DNA of 64,000 nucleotides. Source: Candidatus Aramenus sulfurataquae (GTDB lineage: Archaea > Thermoproteota > Thermoprotei_A > Sulfolobales > Sulfolobaceae). Made by a program: the position numbers and the translations under genes. This document shows, piece after piece, positions 1 to 10,079 of this stretch. The stretch lies in contig ASRH01000005.1 in NCBI GenBank assembly GCA_000565255.1, forward strand, positions 26,348 to 90,347, written 5' to 3'. Position 1 is the stretch's first letter. Every line of letters starts with the position of its first letter. The notes below the pieces were generated by a model. The model saw only the letters and a program-made list of their open reading frames with translations. It did not search any database and was not told the origin of the DNA.

Positions 1-911
1 CGTTCTTTAGAACGCTAACGCTAGCAGGAGACGTGCCCTTTAAGCAGGTCTTAATTAACGGGCAAGTGTTGGGCCCTGACGGCACTAGGATGAGTAAGAG
101 CAAGGGTAACGTAGTGTCGCCATTGGATAGGATTGACGAGTTTGGGGCTGACGCAATCAGGATGGCGCTTTTAGACGCAGCAATTGGGGACGACTTCCCG
201 TTCAAGTGGGAAGTGGTTAGGAGTAAGAAGCTATTCCTGCAAAAGCTCTGGAACGCAAGTAGGTTGGCCTACCCGTTCATTAGCGGTAGGAGTGTGGAAA
301 AACCGAGCTCCCTTCATATAATAGACAGATGGGTATTAGCGGAACACAAGAAGTTCGTGGAAAAGGCTATAAATGCCTATGATTCCTTTGACTTTTACGT
401 CATCCTCCAAGAGCTATACAACTACTTCTGGGAGATAGTTGCAGACGAGTATCTAGAGCTAGTAAAGTACAGGCTATTCCAGGACGACACCTCAGCGATA
501 TACACCTTGAGCAGGATACTTAAGGACATATTGATTCTCCTCCACCCCATCGCCCCGCACATAACTGAGGAGATATACTCAAGGATGTACGGAGAAAAGA
601 TAAGCATCCTGCTCGAGGAGCTTCCTAAGGTAGATGATATAAGAGAGGACGAAGAAGCCATAGAGGTCGGTAACGCCCTAAGGAGGGCCACTTCTATGAT
701 TAGGAACGCAAAGATCTCCAATAGGCTGGCCATGAATGCGCCAATAAAGGCCAAGATTTACGGCAGTAAGAATTTCTTGGAAAAGATAAGGGGAGTGGAA
801 GAAGATCTTATAAAAACCCTTAAGATAGTCGAGTTACAGTACGTGGAGCACCAAGAGGAGAAGGTAGAGATAGAGAAGTCAGACCATGGGAGTTCCAATC
901 ACCAGTCATGA
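1..911 (+). CDS. valS: Valyl-tRNA synthetase, C-terminal part (5' end outside window)
   Basis: Class I aminoacyl-tRNA synthetase that charges tRNA-Val in the cytoplasm. The frame is open from base 3, so the GTG at 33 is an internal codon and not a start. The KMSKS signature is present as [11 protein letters not shown] (bases 90-122), followed by the helical anticodon-binding domain ([23 protein letters not shown]) and a lysine/glutamate-rich C-terminus. The catalytic HIGH half lies upstream of the window. Val rather than Ile or Leu is inferred from the [13 protein letters not shown] context. The last 6 bases overlap the convergent aminotransferase gene. Confidence 0.93.
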   Translation, partial: FFRTLTLAGDVPFKQVLINGQVLGPDGTRMSKSKGNVVSPLDRIDEFGADAIRMALLDAAIGDDFPFKWEVVRSKKLFLQKLWNASRLAYPFISGRSVEKPSSLHIIDRWVLAEHKKFVEKAINAYDSFDFYVILQELYNYFWEIVADEYLELVKYRLFQDDTSAIYTLSRILKDILILLHPIAPHITEEIYSRMYGEKISILLEELPKVDDIREDEEAIEVGNALRRATSMIRNAKISNRLAMNAPIKAKIYGSKNFLEKIRGVEEDLIKTLKIVELQYVEHQEEKVEIEKSDHGSSNHQS

Positions 912-2108
912 TCTCTTTTTCTCATCAGCCTCTATTACCTCCTTTATCCTGTTTACGCCCTCTTTAATTTTCTCCTCATCTATGGCGAAGCTGAACCTCA
1001 AGAACCTCTTTCCGACTTCTAGAGGAAACACCTCTCCAGGTATTGTGATAACGCCAGCCTCTTCTATTAACCTCACCGAAAGGCCCTTTGTGTCTGTGTT
1101 CCACCGCTTTAGCAGTTCGCTCACCTCAGGGAACATGTAGAAAGCCCCTGAAGACTTGTACACCTTAAATTGCTTGATTTTTTTGAGCTCCTGATACATC
1201 ACGTCCCTCCTCCTATTGAACAGCTTAATCATCTCCTCCACGTCACCAAAGGAGTTGAATGCCTCCAAGGCCCCCCTCTGGGCGAAGCTGGTGGCACACG
1301 TGTATATGTTTGAAGCTAGTACACCAACTTTCTGTATGACCTCCTTCCTGGCGACTATGTAGCCAAGCCTCCAGCCAGTCATGCTGAAGGTCTTGCTAAA
1401 ACCGTTAACGTATATTACGTAATCCCTCCATGCTGGGTCCTGGAGTACACTCCTCATCTCTCCCTCAAAAACAAAGTAGTCGTAGATCTCGTCAGAGAGG
1501 AGTATTATACCCCTGTCCCTGGCGATCTCCTGAAGCCTTATTACCTCTCTGGGCTTAAACACCATGCCTGTCGGATTGTGCGGGTTGTTAAGAACTATCA
1601 TTTTAGTCTTACTCGAGATCAAGTTTTCCAACTCCTCAACGTTCAGCGAGAAGCCATCGCTTTCCGAGAAGCTCATCTTCGCGTAAACTGGTTTGCCTCC
1701 TAGTAGTTTAACCACCTCTGCGTAGGAGTAGAAAGCTGGGTCTGGCAAGATCACCTCGTCTCCAGGGTTAACGTAAAGGAGAAATGCCAGGAAGAGGGCC
1801 GTCTTTGCCCCTGGCGTAATCGCCACTTCCTCCTTCTTCACTTCGCCGTACTTTGAGGACAAGTAATCGGCTATCTTTTGCCTTAACTCATCTATTCCAA
1901 GCGCGGGGGTGTAGCCAGTGAATCCGTCGTCTAGCGCCCTCTTTGCTCCTTCCCTTATCCTGAGAAAGGTCTTGACGTCTGGCTGCCCTATGCCAAAGTT
2001 TATGGTCTTTATTCCCTTTTCCCTCTCCACCTTCCTCGCTATTTCTTGGTAAACTAGGGTTGATTCGCCCGTTAGATTGCCCAAGGAACTCGCGAAATCT
2101 GTTATCAT
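906..2108 (-). CDS. Class I/II PLP-dependent aminotransferase, aspartate aminotransferase type
   Basis: A 400-residue fold-type I aminotransferase. The motif NPHNPTG lies at about 175-181 and the Schiff-base lysine is K239 in [15 protein letters not shown]. The N-terminus ([19 protein letters not shown]) resembles Sulfolobus aspartate aminotransferases. It is the last gene of the minus-strand trp operon, 13 nt after trpC, so it could supply or transaminate aromatic or aspartate-family amino acids; substrate specificity cannot be read from sequence. The ATG start is the only good one. It overlaps valS by 6 bp, so the two transcripts converge. Confidence 0.88.
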   Translation of the reverse strand: MITDFASSLGNLTGESTLVYQEIARKVEREKGIKTINFGIGQPDVKTFLRIREGAKRALDDGFTGYTPALGIDELRQKIADYLSSKYGEVKKEEVAITPGAKTALFLAFLLYVNPGDEVILPDPAFYSYAEVVKLLGGKPVYAKMSFSESDGFSLNVEELENLISSKTKMIVLNNPHNPTGMVFKPREVIRLQEIARDRGIILLSDEIYDYFVFEGEMRSVLQDPAWRDYVIYVNGFSKTFSMTGWRLGYIVARKEVIQKVGVLASNIYTCATSFAQRGALEAFNSFGDVEEMIKLFNRRRDVMYQELKKIKQFKVYKSSGAFYMFPEVSELLKRWNTDTKGLSVRLIEEAGVITIPGEVFPLEVGKRFLRFSFAIDEEKIKEGVNRIKEVIEADEKKRS

Positions 2109-2121
2109 TTGGGAAAAATCG

Positions 2122-2868
2122 TTAAACCAAGTCTTTAATTTTAGCTGGATCCGTCATTAGGGCAGAACCGATGAGGAAAGCGTTCGCCCCAGCCTTTTTG
2201 AGCTCGTTAATGGTCTCCCTGTTGTCTATCCCGCTTTCCGCTACCTTTATCACCTTGTTTGGAATGTGCTGCAAGAGCATCTTAACTCTCTCTACATCTA
2301 CCTTTAGGCTCTGGAGATCTCTGGAGTTTACGCCAATTATTTTGGCGCCGCTGTCCAACGCAATCTCCACTTCGTACTCATTGTGTACCTCGACGAGGGG
2401 TTCCATCTTGTAAGTCCTTGAGTACTCTATTAGGTTAGCCAGTTCCCTCTGAGTCAAGATCCTAACAATGAGAAGAACTGAGTCTGCCCCTATGTTGTAG
2501 GCTGTGTCTATTTGACTTTCAGTTACTACGAAGTCCTTCATCAACACGGGTATGTTAATCTCGTTGGCTATTCTCATCAAGGTGGAGTACGAGCCCCCGA
2601 AGAATTTGTCCTCCGTCAAAACGCTAAGGGCAGTGGCTCCGTTAGCCTCCATGAATTTGGCGTACTCTACTGGATCCCTCTCGGCCTTAAAACCCGAGGG
2701 AGACCTAGTCTTGTACTCCGCTATAATAGCGTTCCTTCCGCTCTCCATAGCCTTGAGGATAGCATTATATAACGAGAAAATTGGCCTCTTCCTCTTGGCA
2801 TCTACGTATGGCCTCCTAAGGGCGTTTTCCACTACCTCCTTGAGCCATCCTTCCAGATATCTGGGCAT
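2122..2868 (-). CDS. trpC: Indole-3-glycerol phosphate synthase
   Basis: Converts CdRP to indole-3-glycerol phosphate in tryptophan synthesis. It is a 248-residue (beta/alpha)8 barrel, the same size as the well-studied Sulfolobus enzyme. Expected catalytic residues are present: E51 and K53 in [11 protein letters not shown]111 in VLMKDFVV, E160 in [10 protein letters not shown] and N181 in GVNSRDLQ. The gene starts 2 nt after trpG ends and is followed by the aminotransferase, so it is translated from the polycistronic trp message. Confidence 0.97.
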   Translation of the reverse strand: MPRYLEGWLKEVVENALRRPYVDAKRKRPIFSLYNAILKAMESGRNAIIAEYKTRSPSGFKAERDPVEYAKFMEANGATALSVLTEDKFFGGSYSTLMRIANEINIPVLMKDFVVTESQIDTAYNIGADSVLLIVRILTQRELANLIEYSRTYKMEPLVEVHNEYEVEIALDSGAKIIGVNSRDLQSLKVDVERVKMLLQHIPNKVIKVAESGIDNRETINELKKAGANAFLIGSALMTDPAKIKDLV

Positions 2869-2870
2869 CT

Positions 2871-3455
2871 CTATACCCTATTTAGGAAATTATAAAATAT
2901 CTTTTGACCTTCAGACGTCCCTATGCTCTCTGGATGGAACTGTACTCCGTATATCTTGAACTCCTCGTGGTGAAGTGCCATTATCTCGTCGTCCTCCTTA
3001 GATCTGGCGTCGATTATCAACGGCGACGACACGTTATCGACCACAAGGCTGTGGTACCTAGTGGCCTTGAACTCTCTTGGTAGGCCTTGAAATATTGGCA
3101 CGGACTGGTTCAGAAGCACGATGTTGCTGAGTTTGCCGTGAAAGACCTTCTTTGCCCTCCTTATCTTGGCACCGAAGGCGTAGCCTATGGCTTGGTGACC
3201 AAGGCATATTCCAAGGATAGGGATCCTCTTACCCAACTTCCTTATTACGTCTATAACTATGCCTATGTCTTCCTTCTTGTCTGGGGACCCAGGCCCTGGG
3301 GAGATTATTATCCTGTCTGGGTTTATCCTCTCCACTCCACTCAGCGCGATTTCGTCGTTCCTCACCACGATTGGATAAGTGCCCAGCTCTGCCACTGACT
3401 GGGCAATATTGTAGACGAAGCTGTCGTAGTTGTCAATTATTAGAGTTATGTCCAC
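2871..3455 (-). CDS. trpG: Anthranilate synthase component II (glutamine amidotransferase)
   Basis: Class I glutamine amidotransferase that delivers ammonia to TrpE. The nucleophile Cys sits in [14 protein letters not shown], the His/Glu of the triad in QFHPES, and the oxyanion region in SPGPGSP. Two GTG codons can start it, at 3464 and 3455. The second is preceded at about 5 nt by GGTGA, the Sulfolobales Shine-Dalgarno sequence, so 3455 is preferred; it gives a start of [13 protein letters not shown]. Either way the start lies inside the 3' end of trpE, suggesting translational coupling of the two subunits. Confidence 0.95.
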   Translation of the reverse strand: MDITLIIDNYDSFVYNIAQSVAELGTYPIVVRNDEIALSGVERINPDRIIISPGPGSPDKKEDIGIVIDVIRKLGKRIPILGICLGHQAIGYAFGAKIRRAKKVFHGKLSNIVLLNQSVPIFQGLPREFKATRYHSLVVDNVSSPLIIDARSKEDDEIMALHHEEFKIYGVQFHPESIGTSEGQKIFYNFLNRV

Positions 3456-4710
3456 CTTTCTCACCTAAGGAAACTAGTAACGCTCTCATCTTGTGCTCAG
3501 TCTCGTAGTACTCCATCTCCGGCACGGAATCGTAAACTATGCCTGCACCTGCTTGTATCCTTATTAAGTCGTCGTTGACGAATGCAGTCCTTATGGCTAT
3601 AGCGAACTCCGCGGAGCTTTGGGAGATAATACCAACTGCCCCCGCGTAAGGTCCCCTCTTAAACGGTTCTATCTCCTCGATAAGGTTCATTGCCATTGGC
3701 TTCGGGGCCCCACTAACTGTCCCTGCAGGAAACGTAGCCTTAAGGACGTCTACTGGAGTCAAGTTCTTCCTTAACGTTCCCACAACCTTGCTAACTATGT
3801 GTTGGACGTGGCTGTACTTCTCCACGTACATGAACTCAGGGACTTTTACAGTCCCCGGCACGCACACCTTTCCTAAGTCGTTCCTTGCCAAGTCAACTAG
3901 CATAAGGTGCTCTGCCCTCTCCTTCTCAGACGCAAGTAATTCCTGTTCTAGGGCCAGATCCTCTTCTCTGGTCGACCCCCTAGGCCTGGTGCCAGCTATT
4001 GGGTAACTTTCCGCTATTCCCCTATTCACCGAGAAGAGTAGCTCAGGGCTAGATCCGATAAGCCTTCTCTTTCCAAACTTCAGGTAAAACATGTAAGGAG
4101 ACGGATTCACTTTCCTCAAATTGTAGTAAAACCTCATTAGGTCGCCCTTGTAAGAGAAACGATAAAACCTAGAAAGGACCACTTGAAACGTGTATCCTGA
4201 CTTTATGTATTCTAGGATACTCTTAACCCCTTCCTCAAACTCGCCCTTTTTCATCGACTCGTCGTACTTCTCTACCTTAAGTTCTCCTATCTCTCCGCAA
4301 TTGTAGTACTTTATATCACCGTCGAGGTAAACTTTACCCGCCTGGTGGTCGTAAACTATGAGGTTTTCCGGCAAGAAGAACTCTGCGTAGGGCCACTTCT
4401 CCGCGGGAAGCTTCAGATCCCTTACTCTTTCCCATTGCCTTACTGCGTCATAGGAAACGTAACCTACCATGTTCCCTAGAAACTTGAACTCGGGGTCTTG
4501 CTGTGGTAGGGAGCCTAACAATTTGTCCTCCAATGAGTCCCCTTCATCTACCCTATTGTACCTCTTTGCCCCCCACCCAATAATGCTGTACCTGGACAGG
4601 TTAGAGGGACCGTTGACGCTTTCCAAGAGAGCTACGTAGTCCTCTGAGCCTTCTATACACTTAAAAACCTCGTACGGTTGAGCAAAAGACGTTATTGGGT
4701 GGACTTCCAT
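3433..4710 (-). CDS. trpE: Anthranilate synthase component I
   Basis: Converts chorismate plus ammonia to anthranilate. It is a 425-residue chorismate-binding enzyme with [10 protein letters not shown]-like ([12 protein letters not shown]), [12 protein letters not shown] and IRTAFV motifs. Its length matches the compact Sulfolobus TrpE. A tryptophan feedback site is expected near the N-terminus ([16 protein letters not shown] resembles the LLES motif). It overlaps trpF upstream by 19 bp and trpG downstream by 23-32 bp, so it lies in the middle of a tightly overlapping operon. Confidence 0.97.
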   Translation of the reverse strand: MEVHPITSFAQPYEVFKCIEGSEDYVALLESVNGPSNLSRYSIIGWGAKRYNRVDEGDSLEDKLLGSLPQQDPEFKFLGNMVGYVSYDAVRQWERVRDLKLPAEKWPYAEFFLPENLIVYDHQAGKVYLDGDIKYYNCGEIGELKVEKYDESMKKGEFEEGVKSILEYIKSGYTFQVVLSRFYRFSYKGDLMRFYYNLRKVNPSPYMFYLKFGKRRLIGSSPELLFSVNRGIAESYPIAGTRPRGSTREEDLALEQELLASEKERAEHLMLVDLARNDLGKVCVPGTVKVPEFMYVEKYSHVQHIVSKVVGTLRKNLTPVDVLKATFPAGTVSGAPKPMAMNLIEEIEPFKRGPYAGAVGIISQSSAEFAIAIRTAFVNDDLIRIQAGAGIVYDSVPEMEYYETEHKMRALLVSLGEKGGHNSNN

Positions 4711-5291
4711 TTTGCAACACCTACGATTTTCTTAACCTTGTTAAGATCTTTCTTGCCGGGATACACTTCAACCCCGCTTGATACGTCTATCCAACCCGGG
4801 TTTAGATCAACGAACTGCTTCACGTTCTCCTCGTTGATCCCCCCAGCAAGTCCGAGGTCTGGGTAGTCCCTCAAGACCTCCTTAGCGTACTCCAAGTTCA
4901 GCCTCTCACCCTTTCTGGGCGAGTCCAGCAGGACTAGATCAGAGTACATATACGCCTTGCCCACGTACTTATAATATTCTGCGCTTCCAGGGACGTAAAG
5001 TATGAACTTTTTATTATACGTGGTTAGCTCCTCGAGTTCGGCCTCGGAGAGAACCCTGTGTATTTGAATGAAATCAGCCTCCCCACCCTCTTTCACAATC
5101 GTCTCTATTGAACCCTTAACCTTGACTGCGACAATGGGCTTATCAGAAATCCTCTTGCTGAAGGAAACGAACTCGGGTTTAGCGAACCTAGGACTAACGT
5201 TGTCAATTACGACGCCTAGGAAGTCAACTTCAGTCTTGGAAACGCTTACTATGTCGAGTAGGGTGGATATACCACAGATCTTAACCTTCAC
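4692..5291 (-). CDS. trpF: Phosphoribosylanthranilate isomerase
   Basis: Catalyses the Amadori rearrangement of PRA to CdRP. It is a 199-residue barrel beginning MKVKICGIS, with the catalytic cysteine in KICGI and the general acid aspartate probably in the WIDVSSGVE segment near the C-terminus. [11 protein letters not shown] forms a phosphate-binding loop. It overlaps trpD by 11 bp and trpE by 19 bp. Sequence conservation of this family is low, but motif order and operon position make the call safe. Confidence 0.95.
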   Translation of the reverse strand: MKVKICGISTLLDIVSVSKTEVDFLGVVIDNVSPRFAKPEFVSFSKRISDKPIVAVKVKGSIETIVKEGGEADFIQIHRVLSEAELEELTTYNKKFILYVPGSAEYYKYVGKAYMYSDLVLLDSPRKGERLNLEYAKEVLRDYPDLGLAGGINEENVKQFVDLNPGWIDVSSGVEVYPGKKDLNKVKKIVGVAKWKSTQ

Positions 5292-6327
5292 TTATACCCG
5301 CCTCCGCCATTAGGGTCTTAAGCTTAGACACATCTCCATGCCCTTCGACTATCTCGTATAACTTACGGCTAGCCGTGTCCATAAGCTGGGCGGAGAGCTC
5401 AAAGCCGTCGTGCAAGTCCTTAGCCACCCCAGAGGCGTAAAGGGCAAACGCTGTGTTAATCCTAGTGAACTCCCTTACTTCCTTGTCCTTACCGTAGAGG
5501 GCCCTCAAAGACCTTATGGCGGAGTCTTTGCTATCCTTTACTGTAAGTCTCTCAATTGGTATCTTCTCCTTCAAAAACTCGGAGAAGTCAACCACGTAAC
5601 TCTCTACCTTATTTCCCTCTACTTCGTAGACGTATGTTTTACCGCATGGGCTAACCTCATCAAGCCCCGGTTCACCGTGAACCAGTAACATCCTATCGTA
5701 ACCCAACTTGACTCCTGCTAGGGCTATCCTCTCCATAAACAAGGGAGAGAAGACTCCGGTCATTTGCCTCTTTACGCCTGCTGGGTTGGTAAGGGGGCCC
5801 AACACGTTGAATATTGTCCTTATCCCTAAGGTTCTCCTGACGTTTGCCACATTCTTCATAGCTGGGTGGTACAGTTGCGCAAAAAGGAAGACAAAGTTAT
5901 GCTTCTTTAACAGATCTTCTGCCAATTCGGGAGGAACAGCGATGTTGTATCCAAATGCCTCTAACACGTCTGCACTACCGCTCTTGCTGCTAGCTGCCCT
6001 GTTGCCGTGTTTTGCCACAGGATAAACTTGACTTACAACTATCGCTGAGATTGTGCTCACGTTAACTGTCCCCAGCCCGTCTCCTCCTGTGCCCGCTGTG
6101 TCCAGGGCGTTTAGAGGACCTACCTTAAGTGCGTGAGCCCTCATCGAGCTGGCAAATCCCACTATCTCGTCTACGGTCTCGCCCTTGGTCTTCAAGGAGG
6201 CTAGGAAGGCGGACGTCACTATCTCGTTGATGTTACCCTCAAACATCAAATCCGCGAGTTTCCTCGCCTCGTCCTCTGTAAGGTCTTTCCTCTCTGTCAC
6301 CTTGAGCAAGAGATCCCTAAAACTCAT
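5281..6327 (-). CDS. trpD: Anthranilate phosphoribosyltransferase
   Basis: Transfers phosphoribose from PRPP to anthranilate. At 348 residues it matches the dimeric Sulfolobus solfataricus enzyme. The glycine-rich PRPP loop is GTGGDG at residues 79-84, followed by NVST and [19 protein letters not shown] (PRPP/Mg and anthranilate contacts). It overlaps trpA by 11 bp and trpF by 11 bp. The glutamine amidotransferase is a separate gene (trpG) and is not fused as in enterobacteria. Confidence 0.97.
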   Translation of the reverse strand: MSFRDLLLKVTERKDLTEDEARKLADLMFEGNINEIVTSAFLASLKTKGETVDEIVGFASSMRAHALKVGPLNALDTAGTGGDGLGTVNVSTISAIVVSQVYPVAKHGNRAASSKSGSADVLEAFGYNIAVPPELAEDLLKKHNFVFLFAQLYHPAMKNVANVRRTLGIRTIFNVLGPLTNPAGVKRQMTGVFSPLFMERIALAGVKLGYDRMLLVHGEPGLDEVSPCGKTYVYEVEGNKVESYVVDFSEFLKEKIPIERLTVKDSKDSAIRSLRALYGKDKEVREFTRINTAFALYASGVAKDLHDGFELSAQLMDTASRKLYEIVEGHGDVSKLKTLMAEAGISEG

Positions 6328-7051
6328 CCAACACCCCCCTGAAGTACTTGACTAGAGAGATGGCTGACTTAACGCCCCTCTTCTCTACTTCCTCTATGTA
6401 AGCAGTCCCTATTGCAATTCCGTCTGCTCCAGCCCTCAATGCCTTTTTCATGTCCTCGACGTCAGACAAGCCAAACCCCACCACAAGCTTGTTCTCCACA
6501 AGTGTCCTTACCCTAGTTATCAAAGAGTCTACGCTCACGGGTATAGGAACACCCGTGGTAGGTCTCACGCCGTAGTACAAGAAAAGGTCGGAGTTCTTGG
6601 AGAGGTCGTGGATCATTGCGTCTGGGACCGAGGGCGAAGTAAAGATCACGGCCTTTAACCCGTGATCCCTTATTACCTTCACGTACTTGTCGTACTCATC
6701 TGTAAAGTCTATTATCAAGTCAGGGAAAAGCACCCCGTCAACTCCTACCTCCCTAAGCCTGGACAGAAACTCGTCCAGTTTTCCCAGCCAGTCTTCCAAG
6801 TAAGTTAACACAATCGTTGGCACGTTGCTCCTCTTCCTCGTCTCCTTTAACAGTTCCCATGTATCGCCTTCGCTAAGGTTTACAGCCTTATAGCTCTTCC
6901 TAATGACGGGACCGTCGTACTTGGCAAACTTCGGCTTCATGCCCACCTCTAGGACGTCGCTTCCCTGCGAAATAGCTCCGTCAATGAACTCCAAGTAACC
7001 TTCTACGTTTGGGTAACCCAACGTCATATAGGAGACTAGCATCTTTCTCAT
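6317..7051 (-). CDS. trpA: Tryptophan synthase alpha subunit
   Basis: Cleaves indole-3-glycerol phosphate to indole and G3P. The 244-residue TIM barrel has the catalytic Glu in DVLEVGM and the catalytic Asp in KYDGPVI. It starts at ATG 7051, overlapping the trpB stop in an ATGA junction. It is shorter than bacterial TrpA (about 265-270 residues), as is usual in Sulfolobales. Its partner here is a TrpB2-type beta subunit, whose family is known for weak alpha-beta association. Confidence 0.96.
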   Translation of the reverse strand: MRKMLVSYMTLGYPNVEGYLEFIDGAISQGSDVLEVGMKPKFAKYDGPVIRKSYKAVNLSEGDTWELLKETRKRSNVPTIVLTYLEDWLGKLDEFLSRLREVGVDGVLFPDLIIDFTDEYDKYVKVIRDHGLKAVIFTSPSVPDAMIHDLSKNSDLFLYYGVRPTTGVPIPVSVDSLITRVRTLVENKLVVGFGLSDVEDMKKALRAGADGIAIGTAYIEEVEKRGVKSAISLVKYFRGVLDEF

Positions 7052-8319
7052 TTCAAAGACCTTTTCATCATTGACTCGTAGTTTGGCAGGTCGAGTAACC
7101 CGTGACCGCTTAAGTTGAACACTATGACTCTCTTTTCGTTGGTCTTCTTAGCCTCCAACGCCTCGTCTATGACAGCCTTTATGGCATGAGCTGATTCTGG
7201 GGCAGGTATTATACCTTGTGCTCTCATAAACAGCTTTGCCGCCTCAAAGATCTCTGGCTCGCTGTATTCCCTCCACTCCACTACTTTTTCCTTTATTAAC
7301 AAGCTCAGAGACGGTGCTGCACCGTGATACCTAAGTCCTCCAGCGTAAATTGGCGGAGGCACGTAGTCCTTGCCAAGGGTTATCATCTTAACTTGAGGTA
7401 ATAGACCCGCAGTGTCTGGGAAGTCGTAAACGTAATCTCCCTTGCTGAACTTGGGAATCTCGTAAGATCCTACTGCTATGAACTTCTTGCCCTTCTTGGC
7501 ACCGTAGAAGGGGAACGTGAATCCTCCGAAGTTACTGCCTCCTCCTACGCATCCTATTAGCACGTCTGGCTCTTCGCCTAGCTCGTCCAATTGCCTTATG
7601 GCCTCAAGCCCGATTACGCTCTGATGAAGGATCGCCACGTCTAATACGCTTCCCACTAGGTACTTTATCTCGTTCTTTAAGGCAAACTCTATTGCCTCGC
7701 TCATTGCTATACCTAGCGATCCCGGGTGATCCTTGTTCTCTGCTAAGATCTTTCTTCCAAACTCCGTTAAGTTCGTAGGACTGGCGTAGACGTCAGCTCC
7801 GTAAAGTTGCATTATGGTTCTCCTTTGGGGCTTCTGTTCGTAGCTGACCCTAACCATGAAGACAGTGGCGTTCATGTCGAACATCCTTGCGGACAACGCC
7901 ACTGCAGTTCCCCACTGTCCCGCTCCCGTCTCCGTAACCACGTGGTTTATCCCTTCCTCCTTAGCGAAGTACGCTTGAGGTAACGCTGTGTTTATTTTGT
8001 GAGAGCCAGTTGGCGTCGCTCCCTCAAACTTAAAGTATATCTTAGCTGGGGTTCCCAGCATTTCCTCAAGCCTCTTTGCCCTTAACAGTGGTGTCGGTCT
8101 TCCTATGTTGAGGTAAGCGTTTCTCACGTCCTCGGGGATCTTTATGAACCTCTCGACTGTGAACTGTTGCCTCAGCACCTCCTTTGGCATTATCTTCCTC
8201 AAGAGGTCTATCCTGGAGAACTCGGCTTCCGGTGGATCCCTAGGTGGAGGTAAAGGCTTAGGGAGGTCTGGTATTACGTTATACCAATACTTCGGTAAGA
8301 TTTCCTCTCTATCTACCAT
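7048..8319 (-). CDS. trpB: Tryptophan synthase beta chain, TrpB2 type
   Basis: PLP enzyme joining indole and serine to give tryptophan. It is 423 residues, longer than TrpB1, and has the TrpB2-type N-terminus ([20 protein letters not shown]). PLP lysine K108 lies in GSHKINTAL; the phosphate loop is GGGSNFGG. It is the first gene of the trp operon, starting at ATG 8319 about 40 nt after a TATA box, so the leader is very short and there is no room for an attenuator. Sulfolobales often carry a second TrpB2 gene elsewhere; none is in this window. Confidence 0.96.
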   Translation of the reverse strand: MVDREEILPKYWYNVIPDLPKPLPPPRDPPEAEFSRIDLLRKIMPKEVLRQQFTVERFIKIPEDVRNAYLNIGRPTPLLRAKRLEEMLGTPAKIYFKFEGATPTGSHKINTALPQAYFAKEEGINHVVTETGAGQWGTAVALSARMFDMNATVFMVRVSYEQKPQRRTIMQLYGADVYASPTNLTEFGRKILAENKDHPGSLGIAMSEAIEFALKNEIKYLVGSVLDVAILHQSVIGLEAIRQLDELGEEPDVLIGCVGGGSNFGGFTFPFYGAKKGKKFIAVGSYEIPKFSKGDYVYDFPDTAGLLPQVKMITLGKDYVPPPIYAGGLRYHGAAPSLSLLIKEKVVEWREYSEPEIFEAAKLFMRAQGIIPAPESAHAIKAVIDEALEAKKTNEKRVIVFNLSGHGLLDLPNYESMMKRSLK

Positions 8320-8356
8320 TGGTACAACAAGAACACCAAGAAGTTAATAAAAGTTC

Positions 8357-8370
8357 GGATATATAAGAAT
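8357..8370 (-). promoter_or_regulatory. trp operon promoter (BRE/TATA)
   Basis: On the minus strand the sequence reads ATTCTTATATATCC, with a TATA core at 8359-8366. Transcription would start about 25 nt downstream, near 8335, leaving a leader of roughly 15 nt before the trpB ATG. It lies in the 52-nt gap behind the acylphosphatase stop codon. No palindromic operator is obvious next to it. Confidence 0.6.
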
Positions 8371-8371
8371 T

Positions 8372-8677
8372 TCAGTACGTCTCAAAGGACTCAAAGTCCC
8401 CCTTGTACTCCTCAAAGCGATAATCTACTTTCTCTACCTTCGACAGCGGTGGACCCCTCTTGACGACCTCGAGGAGCTTGTTTAACGCTTCCTCGTAACC
8501 CTCCGCTATCACCTCCACAGTACCGTCTGGAAGGTTCTTGGCGTATCCTCTTATCCCCAGCCTCGCGGCGTTAATTTGAACGTAACGCCTAAACCCTACT
8601 CCCTGCACTAGACCGTAAACCCTTATGTACATTCTCCTCAACATACGCTTCACCTCAGTGTCGCTCCACTTCTTCAC
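8372..8677 (-). CDS. acyP: Acylphosphatase
   Basis: Hydrolyses acyl phosphates. It is 101 residues and very close to the structurally studied Sulfolobus solfataricus enzyme, including the short N-terminal tail [16 protein letters not shown] that is disordered in that protein. The phosphate-binding cradle with its catalytic arginine is in [14 protein letters not shown], and the conserved Asn in [13 protein letters not shown]. The match of the N-terminal tail supports the start at 8677 rather than an internal ATG. It is probably transcribed on its own; ino1 diverges upstream. Confidence 0.95.
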   Translation of the reverse strand: MKKWSDTEVKRMLRRMYIRVYGLVQGVGFRRYVQINAARLGIRGYAKNLPDGTVEVIAEGYEEALNKLLEVVKRGPPLSKVEKVDYRFEEYKGDFESFETY

Positions 8678-8737
8678 TGGTCCGGGTTTTCCCTTTCATC
8701 ACAAACATATTTTAACTCTTTGTTATGCTTAAAAATT

Positions 8738-9814
8738 ATGATCAGGATAGCAATAGCAGGACTAGGAAACTGTGCCTCCATGTTAATTCAAGGTATAGAG
8801 TACTATAAGCAGAGGGGGAGGAACTTCACTGAGGGACTAATTACACCGTTTGTGGGGAAATACTCCATCACCGACATAGAGGTTGTGGCTGCATTTGACG
8901 TTTCCAAGAACAAGGTGGGGAAGGACGTGGCAGAGGCCATATTTGAGAAGCCCAACATAACTCCCAGGATAGTGGAAATGAAAAAACTAGGAGTAAAGGT
9001 GAGTAAGGGACCGGTGCTAGACGGCGTCGCACCTCACATGTTTAACGTGTTTAACCCTGAGGTTGACGGAAAAATAGAGGACGTGGTAAGGGAACTGAAG
9101 GACTCAAGGGCTGAAATCCTTGTTAACATGCTACCAGTAGGTAGTGAGAACGCAACCAGAGCCTACGCCAGAGCTGCCTTAGAAGCTAACGTGGCCTTCA
9201 TTAACGCCATACCGGTCTTCATAGCCAGCGACCCCACCGGAAAGTTCCCTGAGATGTTTAAGGCAAAGAACATTCCGTTAGCTGGGGACGATGTAAAGGG
9301 GCAGGTGGGAGCCACGATCTTCCACAGGGCCATAACATCGCTCTTTAGGCTAAGAGGAGTAAAGGTGGAGGAGACCTACCAGTTAAACGTTGGAGGGAAT
9401 ACAGACTTCTTGAATATGAAGACCGAGGAGAGGCTTTACTCCAAGAGGATAAGCAAGACAAAGGCAGTAACTAGTACCTTAGACAACGCAGTGGAGATAG
9501 AGAGCGAGGGAAAAATAAGGATAGGTCCCAGCGACTACGTTCCTTTCCTCGGCAACACGAAAGTTGCTTATATTTACGTTAAGGGCTCGGGTTTCGCCGG
9601 CATGCCCATCAAGGTCGAGGCAAGTCTCGAGGTGGACGATAAGTCCAACTGCGCTGCTGTGTTAGTAGACGTAATAAGGGCAGTGAAGATCGCGTTAGAC
9701 AGGAAAATTGGTGGACCCTTGGACAAGGTATCTGCGTTCTACTTTAAGCACCCGCCAGTACAGGCTAAGGACGATGATGAGGCATACAAGTGGTTTAAGG
9801 AGTTCGTTATGTGA
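8738..9814 (+). CDS. ino1: Myo-inositol-1-phosphate synthase
   Basis: NAD-dependent cyclisation of glucose-6-phosphate to inositol-1-phosphate, which supplies inositol for archaetidylinositol-type ether lipids. The Rossmann loop [19 protein letters not shown] opens the protein; [11 protein letters not shown] and [12 protein letters not shown] are the NAD/substrate regions typical of archaeal Ino1. The ATG at 8738 is preferred over the upstream TTG at 8720: it puts the start directly at the Rossmann fold, and the AT-rich ATATTTTAAC around 8707-8716 is correctly placed for a leaderless transcript. Length is 358 residues. Confidence 0.94.
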   Translation: MIRIAIAGLGNCASMLIQGIEYYKQRGRNFTEGLITPFVGKYSITDIEVVAAFDVSKNKVGKDVAEAIFEKPNITPRIVEMKKLGVKVSKGPVLDGVAPHMFNVFNPEVDGKIEDVVRELKDSRAEILVNMLPVGSENATRAYARAALEANVAFINAIPVFIASDPTGKFPEMFKAKNIPLAGDDVKGQVGATIFHRAITSLFRLRGVKVEETYQLNVGGNTDFLNMKTEERLYSKRISKTKAVTSTLDNAVEIESEGKIRIGPSDYVPFLGNTKVAYIYVKGSGFAGMPIKVEASLEVDDKSNCAAVLVDVIRAVKIALDRKIGGPLDKVSAFYFKHPPVQAKDDDEAYKWFKEFVM

Positions 9815-10079
9815 GATTTGCGAGGAGAAGGAGAGCACCAGAGAGTGCAGACTATGTAAGAGGAGGGTATGCGAAGACGACTTTGTCCCAATTAAAGGGA
9901 TTTGCAAGATCTGCGAGATGAGCCTATGCGAGCTGTGCGGAGAAAGGTTGTCACTAGGGTATTGCGAAAGCTGTGGAAGGCTCGTTTGCCAAGAGTGTAC
10001 TTCTTTTTACGACGGAAGTAGAAGGATATGCAAGGAGTGCGCGAAAAATTTACTTTCTTCTCAAGCCTTGAAGCATTAA
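9774..10079 (+). CDS. Cysteine-rich multi-CxxC protein, probably zinc-binding (unknown function)
   Basis: About 101 residues with 15 cysteines, mostly as CxxC knuckles (CEIC, CRLC, CKIC, CELC, CESC, CQEC, CKEC), spaced like tandem treble-clef, LIM or B-box-type zinc fingers. The reading frame overlaps the last 41 nt of ino1; ATG 9774 or 9777 are the likely starts, as the cysteines begin right afterwards. Its 3' end overlaps ppsA by 30 bp on the other strand. Co-transcription with ino1 is likely. No enzymatic motif is visible; a protein- or RNA-binding adaptor is a guess. Confidence 0.75.
   Translation: MMRHTSGLRSSLCEICEEKESTRECRLCKRRVCEDDFVPIKGICKICEMSLCELCGERLSLGYCESCGRLVCQECTSFYDGSRRICKECAKNLLSSQALKH

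Noticed and set aside
33-911. GTG at 33 as start of a short valS-like gene
   Set aside because: The frame is open to the window edge and the residues before it (FRTLTLAGD) match the region just before the KMSKS domain, so the gene simply begins outside the window.
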